Assembly (NCBI GenBank): GCA_021234155.1
Contig: JAJEKV010000239.1
Coordinates: 1-64,000, forward strand
Length of the DNA: 64,000 bases
Direction of reading: 5' to 3'
From: Isoetes taiwanensis
Taxonomy: Eukaryota > Streptophyta > Lycopodiopsida > Isoetales > Isoetaceae
Positions within the stretch are counted from its first letter, which is position 1; every line of letters begins with the position of its first letter. Shown piece by piece: positions 11,188 through 24,694 of this stretch. Below the pieces are notes generated by a model. It ran no database searches. It saw nothing but the letters and a program-made list of their open reading frames with translations, and had not been told where the DNA came from. Both the position numbers and the translations under genes were made by a program.

Positions 11188-13252
11188 GTCAGTATGCTTA
11201 CCTCTATTCTTATCAAAATTAAACAATTTTGTGGAGAAAACCTATGTTGTGCTTTGGGATAGTATACGTGATCTCTTGTATTCAGTAATCTAAAATTCCC
11301 TATGCAGGCTTCTATTTGTTTATTTGCAGTGCAGAAGCCAGTTTTCTATGTTTCTTTTGTACGAAGAAAATTGATATGCAATACACGGATATAATCAACT
11401 CGACGTCTTGGAGCTGGAAGCAATAGTAGAATATCAGCATCTACAACCTCGTCAAGCAGCACTCAAATTCATGATATGATATGCAGACATAAATTACTAG
11501 CTTAAAGCATTAGATCTGCTGGCAGGGCAATATATGCTAGATATTATCGTATACAAATGGCTATCATATATTAGACCTTTAATATGGTGGATGTCAAAGC
11601 ATCATGCAAGTTCTTTGATACTTGAATGAACCATTCACAAATGTTCAATCGATTAGAAACATATCGAGGTAATGAAAAAAGATTATATTGTGCGCAAGAG
11701 TTATTATCTAGATATTGAACTATTCAATATTCTTGTAACATATGCTTGAAACAGATGCTTGAAGTCTTTATTTTCCTTTTGAAGTCTTTATTTTCCTGTT
11801 TTCCTTCAAATCTTTTGATAACATAAATCATTAATAATCTCTCTAATTATACTCCCCCCTAAATAATTGGAGGAGAACTGACTAGATACTTGCCACCATG
11901 AAGCATCAGGTTATTCAGTATCTTTTTCTGTTTGCCCAACAGATGCAAGTTTTTAAGTTTTGGATGACACAACGCACAACCGCTCTAATATTGTAAGGCC
12001 AACAAGATATGTATATTCCATTTGGAATTCGTGATTAAGTAGCCATTATTCCAATATAGGTAGGTGTAAATTATCTTGGCGCAGATGGAAAATGCAGACA
12101 CATGATTCGGTACTTTAAAATGGCAGAAGATGTACAAATATCCTATTTGCGTTTTCTGAAGTTCGCTAGGTATGTCTCAACATTTGTCTAGTTTATCTGA
12201 CTTTGGTTGCAAATTGGTGATTTACTTATTTGCAATGTGCCATTAGAAATCTCAGAAAATACAATGTGACATGTCTGTTGCAGATGCATTTTCTAGCTAT
12301 AAATACAGAATGGGTTAAGATATAACAACCTACTATATCCATTATCTTTCCTAGCATCCTGAAAACGTTTTTAGCTCTTGGTGTTTATTGTGTAGATGCA
12401 ATAGCTAGCGTGCTTATGGTCGTGAAATGCACAGTTCTGGAGCATAGGCAGTGTAATTAGGCCTAGATAACTAATGATGAAGACACAAGTCTTATCTGAT
12501 CATTAAATAGGGTATGAAGACCTTGCAAATGAAGACTTGTAGCCAAGTAGCATAGAAGTGGCACCCTTTACAACTTAGAAAAGGAAATGTGCCCGACCCT
12601 ATTAGATGCCAAACCGTAGATTCAAGGCATTGATTAGGTTTAAAAACAATAGAATTGCAAGATGATATTATATCATGGTTGCAACAAAATGATAGCATGC
12701 CATAATGGGGCCCTAACTCAAGGGAATGCAAGAGGTCATGGGTCTCCATGTACAAACCGAAAGAATACATGACAACGCTAGGCAGCGGACATCAAGCCCT
12801 GGGCAGCCCAAGCTAAATACTTAATTGCCGATAGAATAAAAATGCCATACTCTTTGTTCAAGTATTTATGTTGTATATATTGCATTATACCTCGAAGGGG
12901 TCACCGGTCCATTCAAGACATTACTAAAGATTATGCGATGCCAATGGACTTCAAGTTGTTATGGAAGTGGGACTGAAAATACAGTATCAAATAGGATACC
13001 TATTGAGGGCAGGATAAGGTGGATTCTAAAAAGATCAATTTTTTTCTTCATGCGCGTGAGCTAGCATGCTTAAATGCAAGGCTATGATTCGTGCCAAAAG
13101 TGTTAGGAATGAATGAAAGAACTTTTGTAGTTATATTAGTTTATTTGGCATGTGGAAAGATGAATAAATGAGTCATGTTTTTTATAGATCTTGCCATAAT
13201 TCTTCACTCACAAAAACATTGAATAGACCACATTAATTCTTGATGTCTGCAG
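11188..13252. other. Unassigned interval, possibly intronic
   Basis: AT-rich DNA between candidate exons. There is a 19-base tandem pair (gaagtctttattttcctt) near 11760-11800. No recognisable protein. Confidence 0.4.
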
Positions 13253-13320
13253 ATTTTTGTGGATGGGACTGATAATGAGATCCCTAATATGCTGGCGCAA
13301 ATTGGAGCCGAATTTTGCTG
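13253..13320 (+). CDS. Candidate exon, unknown protein
   Basis: Bounded by gatgtctgcag and gctg/gtaagtta, it reads IFVDGTDNEIPNMLAQIGAE then FCW. The strong splice signals and acidic, plausible peptide argue for a real or recently lost exon. Family not recognised. It lies about 2 kb after the candidate exons near 11 kb and could belong to the same gene. Confidence 0.35.
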
Positions 13321-16245
13321 GTAAGTTATCATAATAAGAGGTATTAAATTCCACATATCTTTACATCCTCATGCTTGATACATATATAGATCTATATTGC
13401 AATGCTTTAAAACTTCAATTCTTCTCCTCTTTTTCCTAAAGTGTCATCATATGAAGCTTCGTTTGCGTCTTGCTAAGTATCTACATGTGCATCTGATAGG
13501 AGATTTGCAAGCACACACATATCTCGATGCTATATCGCTGACTCATTCTTTTACTGAGGCACTGCTTCAACCCACTTGCTTTAAAATTTTGAATTCGATT
13601 TCTGCTTCATTATAACATTATCTACAGGTTTATCTCATCGTGATTTATATGTCTGGATTGTTAGAATATTTTGTCTTTACAGAGGCATACTAATATTTTT
13701 AAGAAGTTTTGGGCATACGGAAACTATGTTTTGTTTGTATGCATTTTCTTTTGATGAGCCATTGTTGTCTTATTATTCTTCATCTGACTTCAAGAATTTG
13801 CTATAGGATTGCATGTTCAGATGTGTACATGTCCAGTTGAGCTTCGTATACTCTTCTAACTAATAAGAATATCAAGCTTCAAATGGTTCTCATTTTTCCT
13901 AATGAGCCATCTATTTTTGCAAGTAGTGTGTATACAGTATGACACATTGGAGCCGAAACTAAGGCATTTTTTTGCATCACATATTGGAGCCAAACTAAGG
14001 CATTTATTGCAGAGACTAAGGCATTTCTTGCAGCATGACATCCTTGATCAACCAATAAATACATCCTTGGGCAACCAATAAATTTACAGGCTCTAATGGC
14101 ATGCTACTCATAAGTTCCTCAACCTCACAAGAAAGTCGACTACGCTGAGAGCAATAATAATGCTACACTATTGAGGAGACAATCCACACTTGATTGAGCC
14201 AAACTGCAGGCGAAAAGGATGCTGAGTGAAACTGATGTTCAAGTTCATGCTTTGTAGAAGTTGAGGAACTCCATTGACATGTCTGAGCTGATCATGGCCT
14301 ACACGGATGGTGATTTTGTTCACTTTATCAAATGCACTTTGAGTATCTTTTAAGCTCCATACATGTTTATTAGCGATGTTTCATTTTTCCTTCATTGCAG
14401 GGGACACATACATTATTATATAGTATGTAGTCTACATGATTGTTTGGATTGTTGTAGTATTTGGTGAATAATAAGTAGATCACTTGCTCTTTGCAAATTT
14501 CTTAGAACATTCGATAGTTGAATGGGATGGAGAGTGGACGAACACTTGCTATAATGGTATGTGCATAGGGAAACACAAGGTTGTAGTGGCATGACTATAA
14601 TATTGTGTGGTCAAAGAAAAAGTTACGAGTGAAAGTGGACAAATTAATCGGGATAATGAGCTTTAAGCATACACATTGTCCCTCATGATCATTGTATTAT
14701 GCATTTGTAATGAGCTTTATGCATAATCATTGTCCCTCATGATTATGGTTGGTGCCAATGCATAACACTTCCGACATATTGTGTATGCTTTTATAGGTGC
14801 TTACATCATACACACATGCCAATGCATAACATTTTATCATGAGCACCTTAAGGATGGATAGTTAGTATTCTAAATAGTTATTCGAACATTTGATCAAAGA
14901 ATATTGATAATAGGCATATAAAAGATGCTTCACAGGTAACCCTTCTTGCATGTATTCTTGCCAATCAAAAAAAATTCTAGACCGAATTTGCGGCTATTTC
15001 CTTTCATTATCTTCTAGACCCTTCCCTTAAACTATTGATGCACGATATCTCCTATGTTTCCATCCCAAGTATCATTTTAGATCAAACACCTAAGTGTCAA
15101 AACACCACTCTTTAGTAGAACCTCTACCTTGCTATGACAATACAACATGGCATCGAGTTCCTTCAAGTTGGGAAAATGATCCTCTTTTTCAACACATTTA
15201 ATTTTCAACTTTGACGACCATTCTAAGGTTCATGACAACCAACTATTGCTTTGAACATTAGTATCATGCGGAACCTCTTTCACATTGTCATGTGAACAAC
15301 CTCAAAAACGTACATCCTAGGAAACTATTACATTCATGCTTCAAGTCTTGATTGTCCCGATTCTTAATGGCCAGATACTACTTGATTATGATTAAATGAA
15401 CCAACTACAAAATATAATTTCGTTAAATCAACATTGTAAATATTTGACGACTTCTATTTTCCAATGACACATTACCTGGGGAGTTTCCCCCAACTTCGCC
15501 TGCGTTAACGGGGGGTTAAAGAAACTTTACTTTACTAGAACAAGTTAAGGTCAGATAGCGATTCTTCAACGTTATTTTTAAACCTGAAGATTTTATTGTA
15601 TAGATACATGAAATACAAGATTTCCAACTATAACGGAAAATAGGAAAGCGAATTTTCGATCAAAAGAGTAAAAGTAAAGAACGTAGGCACCAATAACTAG
15701 TATGTTGTAATGTAGGAAGTGTATCAAAATATCATAGAGCAAACCATGTATTGTGATCTACTTATAAAAATAGAAATGTGATATAACAATTTAAAATTGA
15801 AAGGTCGTGTTATGTTTTATGTTGCGATCCAAATTCCAGCTGCAAAAAAGTCAGTACTATACTTTAATATTCAGAGAAACATTATCAAACATTATTGAGA
15901 AGTTATTAGAACAAACAATCAAGCTTAAAGATGCAAAGAATGTAGTAAAAAATAAAATGAGAAAAATCCAAATTCCAGTTTAAAAACACCCTTAAAAATG
16001 CAAAATAAAGCACTGTTTAGATAATTCCTCCTTACTATCTTACCCTGTTGTTTTGCTAAACTTTTTATTGCCTTGTTGAAAAGATCCTTTGATGTTTGTT
16101 GTCACAGCCAATGAAAAAAAACATGTTGCAAGCAATAATAACTCGTACTGTTAGCAAGCAACAAAAACAAATTGTTAATTAGTTAACTGTGTTAAAGGAA
16201 CTGGAATATTTAAAAGCATCTAGAATATCTAAAAGAGAGCATTTA
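13321..16245. other. Unassigned AT-rich interval with small duplications
   Basis: No defendable gene. Local repeats: an ACTAAGGCATTT word three times at 13958-14030, and a pair of about 60 bp (atgagcttta.gcata..cattgtccctcatgat) at 14657-14745. I see no transposon ends. Confidence 0.45.
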
Positions 16246-16365
16246 AAAGATAAGGTGGTGGACTTTGGTTTCTCAAGAATTGGTTCAATGGATTTTGGTA
16301 CGACCAACATTGCTACACAAGTAAAAGGTACTGCTGGGTATTTGGATCCAGAGCAAAATTACTGA
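16246..16365 (+). pseudogene. Receptor-like kinase fragment
   Basis: The open frame gives DKVVDFGFSRIGSMDFGTTN, then ATQVKGTAGYLDPEQNY and a stop at 16363-16365. The DFG magnesium-binding triplet and the GTAGYLDPE activation-segment end are hallmarks of plant malectin/LRR receptor-like serine/threonine kinases. The usual next residues (a tyrosine-rich segment leading to subdomain IX) are missing because of the stop, and no other kinase subdomains lie nearby. This is a single-exon-sized remnant, likely carried here by duplication or a transposon. Confidence 0.75.
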
Positions 16366-17300
16366 TGCAAAATTAAAGTAAGCTATTAAATCTACAAACC
16401 TTACTATACTAGTATGATTTTCATTCCTAAGATATAGTCTCAATGATATCCACAAACACAAGCTGCCAACCGCATCTAGCATACCATTCCATTGGCTGAA
16501 AAAACATTATACTTACAAGAAATTTATCGCGCCGCCGCGAACATTTCTTTGGCCCAATTCGTGGCAAAGTAGTTTTGTATTAGGTCGAAAGGATCTCATC
16601 TATGGACTTGCGAAATTGAAGTAAATGTGTCTAAGTTGGAGAACTCTAACTTTCAATACTATATATTGTATTGAATTGGGTCAAATTATTGTAGAAAGAT
16701 CAGGTTGGATTCGAGCTCTTGAAGGCGCAAGAACTATTTCCGATTGGAAGATCCATGTTTTTTAATAGCATGTTTTAAATCTTGTTAACTAGCATTTTAA
16801 TTGAAATGTTAAATACCAAAATGGGACCATTGCAATCATGGGTCCACTGGGCCTGACTGGGTTGGTTGGGCCAAAACTAAGGGAGAGACCCCCTTCTGTG
16901 CATCGTGACAGAGTCGGGAACCCGGACTGGAAACCTGGACTGGTCATGGCAAGGCCAATCGAGATGGTAGAATAATCTGGGCATAATGCAAATATGGTCA
17001 AATATGGTGAAACAGGGCTCTTCTTTGAGGCGAGTGAGGATGGGGAGGCGGAATAATAAAGGGTCTTAAACTGTGGAAATGCCTGTGTCCAATCTGCTAG
17101 CTGCTAGCATGTAACCCCATGTACCATATGTTGCTCCATGAACTAGCAGCATGGTGCGACAGAGGAAGACACCTAACAGCAGCGCCTTCTTCCCATTCAT
17201 CTCTCTCTGGAGAGCTCCTGGCTGTGTTGTTTGAATCTGGCCTCTTTCAATCGTGACAGCATTTTGTGATGCAGAGGGGCATCTAGCACGTCTCATCTTT
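16366..17300. other. Unassigned interval
   Basis: Mixed DNA without a supported gene. A minus-strand open frame at 16789-17001 is proline- and serine-rich and resembles no family I know. Confidence 0.4.
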
Positions 17301-18440
17301 GAATCTTTGAATGCGCTTTGTCGAACGCGGCGACCCGGTTTGAATGTGAGATGTGGCAAGTTATGATGGATGGCGCCAGAAGATGCAGTAGAAATTGGAT
17401 ATGGCAAACATTAGTACCGATTTGTAGGCGTGATAATCAAACTGGCAGATTGGGTGATTGCTCTGCCGAGAAGAATCAATCGCACCCTTTGGCTATGCCG
17501 ATCCCCGCCACAATTCAATAGGAAGCAAACACGAAAACATGGAAATAGGCCAGCTCAATTGCCGCTTGGCCGAAATAGATGCGGTCATGCATTTGAATGA
17601 TTTAATTTGGCGGCGGTGGAAATACCGGTAGCATCCATGCGTAATCTTTGCTTTCTTTGAATCTGCCGATGGGTTTCTTAAAGAAGCTCTTGCTTCCCGA
17701 TAATTTTTGGTCGGGGTCCCAAATTAATGCCACTAGATCGAATTTTTTACCCGAATGGGGGCGAAATGGCGGTTTGGGCGAAGCCTCTTGTTGCATTAAA
17801 TGCCATCTTAGCGAGGGTAGAACGAATTTGATGCCCTCTCGCATGAAGCTTGTTTTGAATTGAAAATTGAATAACCCAATTCGGTTTTGCGGGCCAATTT
17901 AATGCATCTATGAACCCTACTAGATCTCTAGGTCGGCGGTAGCATCAAAAAGGTTTGAATCTCTATGGATCTATATTTTAGCCCCCACAATTGGAGCACT
18001 TGCAGGGGCGTTGTCTTACAGCATGATCAAGCTGCCGGAGGAAGAAACGAACCGCACTGTTACATTTAATCCAGTGATATGGCATTGTCGAGACGGGGCT
18101 ACTGGCGCAATGCTTTGGATGCGGATGAGCGGCGGGAGACGATCGATGCGGATGGCGGTACGCAGCAGATTCGACAAAAAGGGCTCTCGAAAAGGCCATC
18201 TCCCGTGATCTGCGTAAAGAGGTGGACACGCTCAAAAAGCTCCATCGGAATTTTTGTACCCAGGAAAAAGCAACCAAGAAATAATGATACGTGTCGTCTC
18301 AATAAGAAAGAATAAAAGAATCGAATCGTGGGAGAAAGAATTATATATGTATAGATAGTCTATGGCCACCATGAACCTAAGAGATGAGATAACATTTCCA
18401 TAGAGAATCAAATCTTCTTCTCACATGCACGTCTATAATA
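17300..18440. other. GC-richer interval with possible gene remnants
   Basis: Base composition rises compared with both sides. On the plus strand at about 17990-18285 two overlapping frames give SYSMIKLPEEETNRTVTFNP and, after a shift, KAISRDLRKEVDTLKKLHRN, the latter coiled-coil-like and ending at TAA near 18282. This looks like an eroded coding segment, but I cannot name it. Confidence 0.3.
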
Positions 18441-19438
18441 TCCTAAACCAGCCCACATGGCATTCACCACATGGATACTGTACATTTAAAACATTTAGAG
18501 CAGGCCGAACAAACAAACAAAAAAGGAAGAAGGCTTAAAGGAAACGGCTTGGGCTTCGGCATCTTTGTTTTGCCTTCAAATCTTGGAAAAGACAATCCTT
18601 GATTGAAATAAATAGGATCAGGGAAGCACCTATTGTAGTCCAGAAGCCGACCTGGTAAGCAAAATCAAAGCTCCAGAGCCCTAAACCTGCATAAATACAC
18701 TGTCTTGAGTTACAGTAGGGTTTTTAACAGAGTAAGATGATAAGAAATGATAAGAAATATAGTAAGGCGGATTCACCTGCACGATGCTTCTGAAGATAAG
18801 CACAACCAATGAAGGAAAAAAAATTGTGCCCGGAAGCACCTCAATGAGAGATTGTTTGGGGCAGAATCGGGAGGAAGCATGGATGGATTTAAACCCTAAA
18901 CACTTAATCACGGATGGCGGAGGAGATTGCCGCCCACGATCTTCTCATCTGCCGTCGAGAATAACGCCTCCACACCTGCCATCGAAAATTAACTCAGAAG
19001 AGAAGAATGGGGGAAAAAAATTGTGCCCCGAAAATGAAAAAATCGGCGTAACATTTGCCGGAATTTGCGTTAGCGCCGGCATTAGCACTGCCGTAAAAAA
19101 GAACTTTTTAAATAAGTAGATTGATTGGGGCTGAAATTTCGAAGGTCCGTGAAATTTAGAAGAGGCCAAGGAAATTAGGGATACCATTTTTAAGCAAAAC
19201 AAGAATTTCTATTTAGCATGTCAATGGCTGTTGGTTTTGATATTTTGCAACTGCAGTTAGCCTAGAAAGAGGTTGTGAAAAAGAGTGAACTGCAGTTTAG
19301 AGGGCAACCCTCTGTTGCATTAGCAGCTTGTTTATTTGTGACCCTAAGCATTATCTCCCCTAAGCGTTTGGATGGCTTTGAAAAATACAAAAGCTTTGAA
19401 AAATACAAAAGCCAAAGAACTTTCTGGAGCGCTGGAGC
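18441..19438. other. Unassigned interval upstream of the lactonase pseudogene
   Basis: No supported gene. The phrase GGAAAAAAATTGTGCCC occurs twice (about 18815 and 19013), suggesting a small duplication. A 16-base unit (gctttgaaaaatacaaaa) is repeated just before the lactonase start at 19374-19412. Confidence 0.4.
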
Positions 19439-20470
19439 ATGGCGAAACGTCTGTACATCGGAGGCTATTCCAACAAAATCATCCTCGCGTCTCTACACAA
19501 ATCCAAGCTTGAGCTCACAAAAGCCTTCGATTCTGGCGAGGCAAATAATTTTCTAGCTTTGCACCCAAATGGGAAACTGGCATGCGCTACTAACCTGTTT
19601 TCGATGCGCTATTGGCGAGAAAAGGAAGGAATCCTTCAAGCTTTTTCGATCAATCCCAACTCCGGCGATTTAAAACTGCTTAATCAGGTGCGTTCATATG
19701 GCTCATATCCGGTTCATATATCTGTCCATCCTTCCGGCAAATGGCTACTCTTTGCAAATTACGTGGGCGCCAATTTTGGGTCCACAACCATCTTTTCTGA
19801 TGGATCTCTTTCCTCTGCGCCCATCTCCTTGATCTACGTACAAAGTCGGCCCCACCCGGAAGCAAATAAAAGCGGCCCATCCTCGCAGATTATCACCGAC
19901 CCATCACGGTAAATTTGCCTTTGTTTGAATCGGGTACCGGCCGGATTCATCAATTCATCGTGGATGAAAATGGATCCTTTCCCCAAATCCGCAGACCCAA
20001 GAAATTCACCATTCTTCCTGCGGCTGCCAGGGCCCGAGCATTTGATCTTCAAATGCCCCTTTGCTTCGGCCTCAATGAATTAGCGAACTCCGTTACTCTT
20101 TATAAATTCGACACTGATTTGGGGACTCTTCAACTGTGAAATCATGGTCTACTCTAGATGAATCAATGGAAGATAAGGCCGGATTTATTGCGTGGATTGG
20201 CCATATCGAAGATAATCAATTCCTATATGTTTCAAACAGGTATGGTGCAGAGGGTGCAGAGGGGGATAATTCCATAGCCGTGTTTAGGATTGACGGATCC
20301 ACAGGGGATTTGGTGAAATTGGGGCTTCGCAAATTTGATAAACAATGTCCTCGGCATTTTACCTTTGGATAAGCTTACGATTAAATCTTTGGTAGCATTT
20401 CAGTTTTCAGACAACGTGAGTGTGTATCGCCGGAACTCCATATCCGGAGAGCTCGGAAATAGGCTCTCAT
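19439..20470 (+). pseudogene. Seven-bladed beta-propeller lactonase (6-phosphogluconolactonase-like), broken
   Basis: From ATG 19439 the frame reads MAKRLYIGGYSNKI ... NFLALHPNGKLACATNL ... VHISVHPSGKWLLFANYVGA. It then moves through three more frames: 19915-20139 (CFGLNELANSVTLYKFDTDL), 20136-20372 (QFLYVSNRYGAEGAEGDNSI then AVFRIDGSTG) and about 20372-20460 (FQFSDNVSVYRRNSISGELG). The repeated HPNGK/HPSGK turns, NELANSVT and LYVSNR...SIAVFRID blocks are typical of the Lactonase (PF10282-type) family, about 340-380 residues, which hydrolyses 6-phosphogluconolactone or related lactones. At least three frameshifts make it a pseudogene, and it has no visible introns. Neighbours give no functional link. 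Confidence 0.85.
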
Positions 20471-22388
20471 CTTTAGAGGGCATAAAATTTATGTTCAAAA
20501 AATACCTGGATAAACCCTTTGTTTGTCTGGTCCACTTTAGAAATTGCTGGTCTAGAATTTTGGATGCTGGAAAAAATCCGATTGAAAAAAACATAGTTTA
20601 ATGTAAAATCCGGTATATTTCTTTCTATTATATCGTTTTTTCCATGTATTATAGCGTTTGGTTCATCTTTCATTGCAAGCCATCGATGTGGGGAATATTC
20701 CTGGCATTGTGCCAGATCAATGGCCATTAGAATTTTGAGAGAAAAAATGGATGCCAATGTCAATGGTGTTGAACGAACCTATGGTTGAACAAAAATAAAA
20801 AAGAAGCAAAATAACTCTTGCCATAGTATGCCTTCTGCCATACCGATGCATTTGTTCAAACCCACCATACCTTCAATAGCGCCCATCGAATCCCTAACAG
20901 AGATTTGTAACACAAAGTTCTCAGTTAGATTTTGTACAGTTATGCAAAGTGGGATGAAAGATGGCGGGGAAAAAACATGACAAAATGCTTCAAAATCCGA
21001 CATGATCCTTTCTTCTTAACATTGAGTCTCTTAAAAGCGTCAACATCTTGCGAGGAAATATGGTGCCCAAAGAGTAAGAAAGTAGTCATATATTCACATA
21101 TCTTGCAGCTTCAAGAAAAAAGAATGCGCTCTTCCGGAGAATTGTACCAAAGCAACTTGACTACAAACAATCAATGCATTCGGTAAGTCCCCGGGTGAAT
21201 CGAAACCTCCATGTTTTCGGTGTAAGCCTTTGCAAACAACGAATTCGATTTCTGTTCAAGAATCGATGGGCTCATGCCTTTTCGGTCTGAAACACGAGGA
21301 TGCGGGTTGAGGCGGCTCTGCCCTGCCTGCGCTACGCACAATCCTAGAACATGTGGAGGCCTTTTGTGCCGCCCCTCCTCGCTCCATCGCCAAGCCCACG
21401 CTGAATTTGAGCGAGGGGAGAAAGCGAGCTCCATGAGCAGGGAACGGCGGTCTATCCATGGCCCATGAGCAGGGAGCGTGTGAGCAGCGAAGCCCTAGAA
21501 CTTGAGAGCTTAGGCTTAGAACTGGTTCGTCTCCCAAGATCCCTGTAGCTCCACTTCTTCAGACAAATTTGCCCTTCAAAAAAAAGAAGGAGCATGCCTT
21601 CTTATCCACGCCCTAAAAAGGGCGCCAATTTTTTTCCACTCTTCTTAACCTTTCCAAAGAGCCTTTGCAAAAACATCCATGGAAAAAGGAATTGCCAACC
21701 CGAAATAGTAATAACCATCCAAGCTCCTCTCACATGGCAAATTATACCCTTTTGAATACAATACGATACCGAAATCATAGTCCAAACCACTGCCTGAAAA
21801 CCCTCCCCAACCCCAAAACGAAAATAGCATACTATATGTATCTTGTTATGAATATATCCGGTATGTCTTTTATATGAGTGGAAAATTATCTGGTGAAGGC
21901 TGTGGAGTTTTTTGAACCCTGATAAATCAGCCCACCTGTATTATTGCTGTATAGGCGAGTTTGTCAGATTTATTATACTATATATACAATTTCCTAATCT
22001 CTGCATGTATCTGCCAACCTTGTTCCAAGTCTTTTGCTCTTGTACAAGCTTTCAGCAAAGCCATAAATGTAAAATGGCAAGGATATACCGTGTTATCTTG
22101 CATTGCCTGATAGACATTTGGGTTCAACGATGCTGTGATTGTCCACATTTAATATACCCTGACATAAGGGATGTCCAAGAGTGCTGGTTTCAGTATATCA
22201 TCATGTCACTTTGATGAGCATCTGAGACACTTCCCCGTTTAACAAACATGGGAACAATGTAGTTCCCAATCGATTCTGATTTTGCAGAGATGCAGATGCT
22301 TGTCAAGATTCAGGCCTTTCTATTCCTAGACCTCTGCAACATGTAATCGTGTCACAGCAGAGGACTATTCATCCATGTCTAAAAGACT
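20471..22388. other. Unassigned interval
   Basis: No gene I can support. The stretch at 21270-21500 is GC-richer, with overlapping open frames on both strands, none resembling a known protein. Confidence 0.4.
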
Positions 22389-22779
22389 TTAACCGAGCTC
22401 TTTCAAAATATTCTTCTTTACCTTTAACATGTCCCAACTACTAGCTGCTGCTTGTGTTTTGAAACTACCAAATGCGCTGTACCTGGGATGACTGAAAGGG
22501 TTTTTTTCTAATTCCTCCCGCACAATTTCACGGATCTTGTAAACAGCATCACCATCCTGCTTCATCCAGGCATTCCAAACACTCCACAAAATCTCCAAAT
22601 CTTCAACAATACCTAAGGTACCAGGGGATTCAGGAGGGTCTTCCAAAATACTGTTGTAATAAAAAAACAACTCATTTTGAGCAGGTTCAATGTCTTCTGA
22701 TCTATCAATTACAGCGGTACTACTGGGCTGTGCTTTTTCAAGGGCTTCTTTATCTGCTTTAACTACAACATTTATGACT
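22389..22779 (-). CDS. Candidate terminal exon, unknown protein
   Basis: On the minus strand an open frame extends from a possible acceptor near 22780 (AAAAG) to TAA at about 22389. It reads NVVVKADKEALEKAQPSS, a middle part with NELFFYYNSILEDPPESPG and LEILWSVWNAWMKQDGD, and an end with WDMLKVKKNILKELG. The composition is convincing for protein: tryptophan- and leucine-rich helices and a charged tail. I do not recognise it. A short similarity to the KAD strand of translation factor IF-2 is too weak to use. Confidence 0.4.
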
Positions 22780-22867
22780 TTTCAGATTACTACAGGTTAA
22801 ACTTCTCCAATTGTCATACATGTTTTTTGTATTCATGCCCGCTCTACTATACCTGACATCTAATACA

Positions 22868-23234
22868 TCAATAAAAAGAACCTATTTGCATACCATGCCC
22901 CCTTGACAGCGAGTACAAGCTCCATGTCCTATATAAGCTGATGTTCTGTGTCATATGTAAACTTCCACATTTCCACAACCTAAAACCTCCACAATCCTTC
23001 CAATCTCAGAGTTTCTTTATCCCCATTATCAAAGTGAACCACCCTTTAGATATTTGGACCTGCCATCGTTTGCTCATCACTTTCTTTTCTTATTCAATTC
23101 ACCAACTATTGGCATGACAAACATCTTTTAACAACAAATATACCATCTTTTAACGACGACTTTAAGACCATCTATGGATGGCCAAGGCATACCTTATGTG
23201 TACTACCCAATTAGATACTCTGCTTAGCAGGAGA
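22868..23234. repeat. Dispersed duplicate, copy 1
   Basis: About 365 bases starting acatcaataaaaagaacc are repeated in the same orientation at 39201-39570 with few differences. The copy runs into the 3' end of the PPR fragment. Copy 2 begins directly after the CACTA-like terminus at 39199. Confidence 0.85.
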
Positions 23235-23690
23235 ATGTGCATAAAGGTCGACAAGGGTAGTAGCCACTAGGTAGTCTAGCTCAAAAGCTGTTTTAATGAC
23301 CTGGGCATGGACTTCCTTACCTCTTTCTAAAGCTGCAATACAGGCACATGCATTAAGGATACACAAGAATGTGACCATATTTGGCATTACCCCTTCATCT
23401 TGCATTTGTTGAAACAATATGACAGAAATTTGAACGCATCCATGTCTAGCACATCCCCCAATAAGTGTTGTCCAAGTGATGATGTTTCTGTCAGGCATTC
23501 TTTGAAACAACGAGCATGCCTCCTCTACAAATCCAAGTTTCACATACATATTTAAGACGGCATTTTTGTACCAGTGTCCTTGGCTTATGTACAAATCTCC
23601 TGATCTGATCAAGCTCCCCATGAAATGAGATAGGCTTGCCCTGAAGTCCAGGGCAGTGATCCATGCTATCTTTAAAAATCTTGCATTCTT
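23211..23690 (-). pseudogene. PLS-type pentatricopeptide repeat fragment
   Basis: The minus-strand frame contains NAVLNMYVKLGFVEEACSLF, RMPDRNIITWTTLIGGCARH, GVMPNMVTFLCILNACA and GKEVHAQVIK..FELDYLVATTLVDLYA. These are successive 35-residue P, L and S motifs of plant organellar RNA-binding PPR proteins. Only about four motifs remain. The frame starts within a repeat, and the last residues lie in a repeated segment shared with 39.2-39.6 kb, so both ends are truncated. It is almost certainly a non-functional fragment, though an exon cannot be excluded. Confidence 0.8.
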
Positions 23691-24690
23691 ATTGCTTAAA
23701 AAATACTCTACTTTCGCATTCCAAATTAGGAACCAAACACTTGAGTCTGCAATTCAATGGACATCAGTCAAACGTATATTTCTTTTCAGATTATGATGTT
23801 ATTTAAAATATATGTAAAGAATGACAAGGAACAGATACCAAAAGCTTGAAATTATAATGATAAGAAACAGGCTACTTGGCATAATTTAGGAGAAAGTCTT
23901 TGCAAGGGAACAGAACAATACTGCAGTGCAGAAGGCTTTTAACTTAGCTTCAGTAGTACAATACTTACTGTTGTCTGTTTCTTTGACCTCCAACTGCGCT
24001 TCCAGCAAAGAACAAACATAGATGGTGATTGATTTTCAGAATCTGCAACACAAGATCAATGTTGGTCAGGTATATGTCTGTAGTGAATGCCCTCTGCTTT
24101 AGTACCCTATAAGTAGTGAAGAACCCTCGTAGCTGCTTTCCAGTGAGGTGGTTTTGGATGTTGCATAGCCTTGTAAGGACACCCACTGTACATACAAGAT
24201 TGGAGCAAGTAATTATGAGGTATAACAGAGCTCCAACTAACAGAGCTGAATCAAGAGTTAGCTGATGCGAGTACAATTCACCCAATTAGCCTGCAGATAC
24301 CCATCCTGCGAGACGTTATCAATATCAGAACAGATCTGAATGTATGATCTGACATTAGCACTTCCTAGTATGGTAATCAGCTCAACGTTGTTCTAACAAA
24401 CCATAGTCAAGGTTATAAAGGTTTTTAGTAGGTAATGAGTGGAGTTGTTCAAAGCTCAAGCAGAAGCTGAAGCCCATTATATGTCGAGTACTTTGAACAG
24501 GTAAGCACTGATATGGAGATCTGGTCAAAATGTTATATATGAACGGCTGGTTCTTTGGCATAAGCTGGCATTTACCCTGACATATTAGCCTTGAAGTGCT
24601 CTTCAATGGATGTGTATGCAAGCGAGATTGAGATCTTCATCCTTGCTGTTGTGCCTTGGTATCAAGATACTCTACTCCATGAGGTAGAAT
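23691..24690. other. Unassigned interval before E2
   Basis: A minus-strand open frame at 23965-24285 (QLRGFFTTYRVLKQRAFTTD) is long enough to note but resembles nothing I know. Otherwise featureless up to the TTCA next to E2. Confidence 0.4.
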
Positions 24691-24694
24691 TTCA
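24691..24694. repeat. Target-site duplication of E2, left
   Basis: TTCA directly before the left inverted repeat; the same four bases follow the right inverted repeat at 36897-36900. Confidence 0.65.

Noticed and set aside
22389-22779. Translation factor IF-2 fragment
   Set aside because: Only a short VVVKAD stretch matches; the following sequence does not.
23965-24285. 106-residue minus-strand protein
   Set aside because: No motif, no splice support and no recognisable relatives.
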